Source: Lachnospiraceae bacterium UBA3802
GTDB taxonomy: Bacteria > Bacillota > Clostridia > Lachnospirales > Lachnospiraceae
Assembly (NCBI GenBank): GCA_002369155.1
Contig: DFEM01000125.1
Coordinates: forward strand, 1 to 45,641
DNA length: 45,641 bases
Reading direction: 5' to 3'
The notes below the pieces were generated by a model, which saw only the letters and a program-made list of their open reading frames with translations, did not search any database and had not been told where the DNA came from. Position 1 is the first letter of the stretch; each line of letters opens with the position of its first letter. Position numbers and translations under genes: made by a program. Shown one piece after another: positions 43,251 through 45,641 of this stretch.

Positions 43251-44372
43251 CTAAGCATCTGCTTTAAGACCGGCTATTGTGGCAAGTATATCCGGTGTCA
43301 TATTGAGAGTACCGATCTTGCCGGCATTCTCACCGAGTTCGACAAATGCCTTTGCCATGAGAGTCTTCGGATCCATGTTTGCCATAGCGCATGCCTCGAT
43401 AAGAGCAACATTCGCATTTTCGTATGCCTTAACCATCTGAGCTGCTGCGAAGGCCTGTTCTTCGGCACGTTTCTTTGCATTTTCAACCTCGAGGTTGACA
43501 AACTCTTTATTTCTTTCTTCGAGCTTAATCTTTTCTTCGAGTTCTGTCTGCTGCATTTTGACTCTTTCTTCTTTTTCTTTTCTTTCAAGTTCAAGCTCGC
43601 TTGCAAGAACCTTTCCTTTGATTTCCTGCTCCCTCTCCTGTCTCTCCATTTCCATTTCGAGTTCGGTTTCAAGAAGTTTTCTCTTTATTTCCTGTTCCTT
43701 TTCTTTGATGTCTTTTTCTTTTTCTGCGACCTTGATCTCTGTATTAAGTTCGTTTTCTTTGATGATTCTTTCCTGCTCAATGGCCGCATTTCGTCTTTTG
43801 TAAATCGCGTCATCCTGTTCTTTGAGAATTTCTTCTCTTGCGGCCGCCTCCAAAGCTTTTCTGGTCTCCGGCTTGGCGGTAATTCCGAGAATGTTTACAG
43901 CCAGGATTTTGACGCCGAGAGTGGCAATTGTTTCATCCTTCTTTAATGCATCTGTCAAAAAATCAGCCATGTCGTCTGCCTGTTTGATGATTGCTCTTAC
44001 TTCTCTGTTGCCTGTTTCGCTTATTACAATCGCCTTGATGACGTTGTTGATTCTCTTGCAAAAAAGATTCATCGCATTTACCTGCTTGTTTTTGTATGTC
44101 CTGTCATATGCGAAGTCTGCCATTTTAACCGCTCTTTCATAATCATCAATGATATATGTTACAGCACCCTGAACACATACTGTCTGATAATCGGCCGTCA
44201 CAAGATCATCGAATGCGAACGCCCCGTCAAATGCCATTGTGGGTGCCACAAGAATACTTGTGTAAAAGTCATTGTATAACAAAGCAAGGCCGCTTCCTTT
44301 CTTGACTGTCTTTCCGTTCTTAATTGCCATTACGTAATCCGTGGGTTGAAATTTTCTGAATCTGAGTGCCAT
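43251..44372 (-). CDS. SPFH/band 7-domain protein with long coiled coil
   Basis: 373 residues. The SPFH-like region (1-185) has FDDLVTADYQTVCVQGAVTY. A very charged coiled coil (about 190-325) follows, then a short Ala-rich C-terminal region (EACAMANMDPKTL). No membrane helix is seen, unlike flotillins and stomatins. Proteins of this type scaffold membrane or protein complexes. It is the first gene of the NADK-like/NrtR-like/methyltransferase run, behind the promoter at 44455-44483. The gap to the next gene is 36 bp. Confidence 0.85.
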   Translation of the reverse strand: MALRFRKFQPTDYVMAIKNGKTVKKGSGLALLYNDFYTSILVAPTMAFDGAFAFDDLVTADYQTVCVQGAVTYIIDDYERAVKMADFAYDRTYKNKQVNAMNLFCKRINNVIKAIVISETGNREVRAIIKQADDMADFLTDALKKDETIATLGVKILAVNILGITAKPETRKALEAAAREEILKEQDDAIYKRRNAAIEQERIIKENELNTEIKVAEKEKDIKEKEQEIKRKLLETELEMEMERQEREQEIKGKVLASELELERKEKEERVKMQQTELEEKIKLEERNKEFVNLEVENAKKRAEEQAFAAAQMVKAYENANVALIEACAMANMDPKTLMAKAFVELGENAGKIGTLNMTPDILATIAGLKADA

Positions 44373-44426
44373 ATTGTCCTTCCTTTCCTTCCGAGACGTA
44401 TCGGAATCTGTTTCTATTTTTGTTGT

Positions 44427-44477
44427 TAGTATTCATTTGCTACTTTCTGACTGTATGATAGTATCATTTTGCTACTA
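44427..44477 (-). promoter_or_regulatory. Two operator-like repeats, 32 bp apart
   Basis: Direct copies GTAGCAAAATGATACTA (44459-44475) and GTAGCAAATGAATACTA (44427-44443), spaced 32 bp, about three helical turns. Each has imperfect twofold symmetry (TAGTA...TACTA in the first). One covers the spacer and -10 of the promoter; the other lies just after the start site. This suits cooperative repression; the NrtR-like protein is the obvious candidate (inference). Confidence 0.62.
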
Positions 44478-44483
44478 TGTCAA
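44455..44483 (-). promoter_or_regulatory. Sigma-A promoter for the SPFH-NADK-NrtR-methyltransferase run
   Basis: Perfect -35 TTGACA (44478-44483) and -10 TATCAT (44455-44460), spacer 17 bp, minus strand. The leader is about 75 nt. Confidence 0.85.
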
Positions 44484-44511
44484 CACTTTTTTTAAGTTTT
44501 TTCAAAAAAAA

Positions 44512-44545
44512 CAAAAGTCTGACTGAATCAACAGTCAGACTTTTG
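44512..44545. terminator. Intrinsic terminator after degV
   Basis: Perfect 14-bp stem CAAAAGTCTGACTG (44512-44525) / CAGTCAGACTTTTG (44532-44545), 6-nt loop. On the minus strand it is followed by eight T. It ends the DegV transcript 26 bp after the stop. Confidence 0.93.
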
Positions 44546-44570
44546 AAAAAATGTATAGGATCACAATGAA

Positions 44571-45467
44571 TTATTTGTCGTCTTCTTTTCTTTCTTTTCC
44601 AAAGAAGAATAAAGCTACAGTTCCTCTTCCGGTGTGAGTTCCGATTATGGTTCCGATATCGTAAATCTTCACTCCGCCGTCAATATTCGGAAACATTTCG
44701 GTAATTATATCCGCAAGATATTTTGCATCATCCGGGCATCCCGAATTGGATATAAAGCAGCGCTTGCTGTATTCCTTTCCGTTATCGCAAAGTTCAAGCA
44801 TTTTTGATGCTGCTTCCTTTGCTGCTTTCTTCTTTCCTTTTATTTTATATTTAACCGCAAGTTTTCCTTCGTAATCCACATTCATAAGCGGGCAGAGATT
44901 AAGGAAGTTGCCGATTGCGCATGCTGTCGCCGAAATTCTTCCCCCTCTTTTAAAATGAGTAAGATCAGTGGTATAGAACCAGTGCTGAACATGGAGCTTT
45001 TCCGATTCTGCGAAGGCTGCAAGTTCTTCTATGGTCGCACCCTTTTCTTTTAATTCATACAGTGCATCAAGCAAAAGACCGTGTCCGGAAGATGCTGCAA
45101 GTGAATCCACAACTATAATCTTTCTGTCGGGATAAGTTTCCTTTAATTCCTCAGCTGCATTTCTCATACTGTTGTATGTTCCTGAAAGTCCGGACGAAAA
45201 TGCAAGATGAAGAATATCGTATCCTTCTTTTAATAGCGGCTCGAAAAATTCGATTCCCTGTGCAATGTTGATCTGAGAAGTAATCGGCATCGAACCTGCA
45301 TCTATTTTCTTATAGAATTCTTCATAACTAAGACTTTTTCCCAAATCATCCGTATATTCCTTATCGTCCAAGGTGTAATGAAAACCTACAAAAGGAATAT
45401 TCCTTGTTGTAAGATATTCATTATTCAAATCAACTGCAGTATCGCAAGTAAGTAAATATTTTTCCAT
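44571..45467 (-). CDS. DegV-family fatty-acid-binding protein
   Basis: 298 residues. The family start CDTAVDLNNEY, the ITSQINIAQGIEFF segment, LAFSSGLSGTYNS near 88-100, VVDSLAASSGHGLL and FKRGGRISATACAIGNFL near 170-187 are visible. DegV/FakB proteins bind fatty acids and present them to a kinase partner. The usual serine (TS) and GxRxS-type motifs are present, so binding is expected. The gene is alone between its promoter and its terminator. The C-terminal GTIIGTHTGRGTVALFF motif is also standard. Confidence 0.93.
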   Translation of the reverse strand: MEKYLLTCDTAVDLNNEYLTTRNIPFVGFHYTLDDKEYTDDLGKSLSYEEFYKKIDAGSMPITSQINIAQGIEFFEPLLKEGYDILHLAFSSGLSGTYNSMRNAAEELKETYPDRKIIVVDSLAASSGHGLLLDALYELKEKGATIEELAAFAESEKLHVQHWFYTTDLTHFKRGGRISATACAIGNFLNLCPLMNVDYEGKLAVKYKIKGKKKAAKEAASKMLELCDNGKEYSKRCFISNSGCPDDAKYLADIITEMFPNIDGGVKIYDIGTIIGTHTGRGTVALFFFGKERKEDDK

Positions 45468-45497
45468 CGCAGCTCCTTTGTGGTTTGCAAAAACTTG

Positions 45498-45522
45498 TTA
45501 TGTAGTAATAAAAACTACATAA
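45498..45522 (-). promoter_or_regulatory. Palindrome at the degV transcription start
   Basis: 9-bp inverted repeat TTATGTAGT (45498-45506) / ACTACATAA (45514-45522), 7-nt spacer. It begins next to the -10 box, so it spans the expected start site. Could be an operator or a 5' hairpin. Confidence 0.6.
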
Positions 45523-45551
45523 ACTATAACATATAAAAAACCCCTTATCAA
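45523..45551 (-). promoter_or_regulatory. Sigma-A promoter of degV
   Basis: -35 TTGATA (45546-45551) and -10 TATAGT (45523-45528), exact 17-bp spacer, minus strand, about 55 bp before the ATG (AAAGGAG site). Confidence 0.82.
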
Positions 45552-45569
45552 CATTATTTAAAATTTTTG

Positions 45570-45598
45570 TTGCGTTTTTAATAATTATCGTGTAAAAT
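45570..45598 (+). promoter_or_regulatory. Promoter of the tRNA at the right edge
   Basis: -35 TTGCGT (45570-45575) and -10 TAAAAT (45593-45598), 17-bp spacer, plus strand. The tRNA begins about 20 bp after the -10. Confidence 0.6.
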
Positions 45599-45617
45599 AC
45601 ATTAGTGTTAAAAATTT

Positions 45618-45641
45618 AGCGCTATCGCCAAACGGTAAGGC
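45618..45641 (+). tRNA. Partial tRNA, probably tRNA-Gln
   Basis: Only the acceptor 5' strand (AGCGCTA), positions 8-9 (TC) and the D-arm (GCC-AAACGGTAA-GGC) are in the window. The D-arm sequence is that of bacterial tRNA-Gln (GCCAAGCGGTAAGGC type). The anticodon lies beyond the edge, so the identity is not certain. Confidence 0.65.

Noticed and set aside
43233..43946. 237-codon Phe/Leu-rich plus-strand frame
   Set aside because: It is the complement of the Glu/Lys-rich coiled coil of the SPFH protein, which produces Phe/Leu/Ser runs.

Overview
The window reads as a chromosomal segment of a Gram-positive, low-GC Firmicute of class Clostridia, most likely a motile Lachnospiraceae relative. The basis is the gene order rpmG-secE-nusG-rplK, the Bacillus/Clostridium arrangement mbl-flhO-flhP and comFC-yvyF, a cdaA-cdaR pair, SOS-type uvrBA, consensus sigma-A promoters with 16-17 bp spacers, strong GGAGG ribosome binding sites and intrinsic terminators. 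I see no insertion sequence, prophage, CRISPR array or rRNA. Except for one gene (3223-4521) and a partial tRNA at the right edge, all genes are on the minus strand, so transcription runs from right to left.

Layout in window coordinates. 1-1316: L33, SecE, NusG and the start of L11, behind a good promoter. 1358-2992: a multi-pass GtrII-like membrane protein. 3093-4570: the only plus-strand gene, a FliD-like flagellar protein with a structured leader and a bidirectional terminator. 4582-15216: a very compact run of twelve genes, read as mbl, flhO, flhP, flgJ-like, recD2, comFC, yvyF, two uncharacterised membrane-protein genes, cdaA, cdaR and an HPr-like gene; it joins cell shape, flagellar rod, DNA repair and c-di-AMP signalling. 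15429-15694: a GC-rich, strongly structured noncoding RNA with its own promoter and terminator (raiA-motif-like candidate). 15745-20590: uvrB-uvrA, with a LexA/SOS box upstream.

20772-34015: an envelope and division run read as a cvfB-like gene (separate unit, with a terminator), then a PucR/CdaR-type regulator, ftsE, ftsX, an EnvC-like M23 hydrolase, a CtpA protease and, 1 bp later, a three-gene cassette. The cassette is two paralogous ~925-residue proteins that fuse a YidC/Oxa1-like domain to a second membrane domain and an extracellular LtaS/sulfatase-superfamily domain; they flank a CDP-glycerol glycerophosphotransferase-like gene. This is the best candidate for an undescribed system: division-linked synthesis or decoration of a glycerol-phosphate-type surface polymer by insertase-phosphotransferase fusions.

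34028-39527: DUF1189-type membrane protein with a long low-complexity tail, a GT-C-type membrane glycosyltransferase, and an unknown protein with duplicated winged-helix-like segments. 39552-44372: an operon of SPFH protein, divergent NAD kinase-like protein, NrtR-like protein with a broken Nudix box and a large SAM methyltransferase, behind a consensus promoter that carries two 17-bp repeats exactly 32 bp apart. 44571-45551: a DegV protein with its own promoter, a palindrome at the start site and a terminator. 45570-45641: promoter and 5' part of a tRNA, probably tRNA-Gln.
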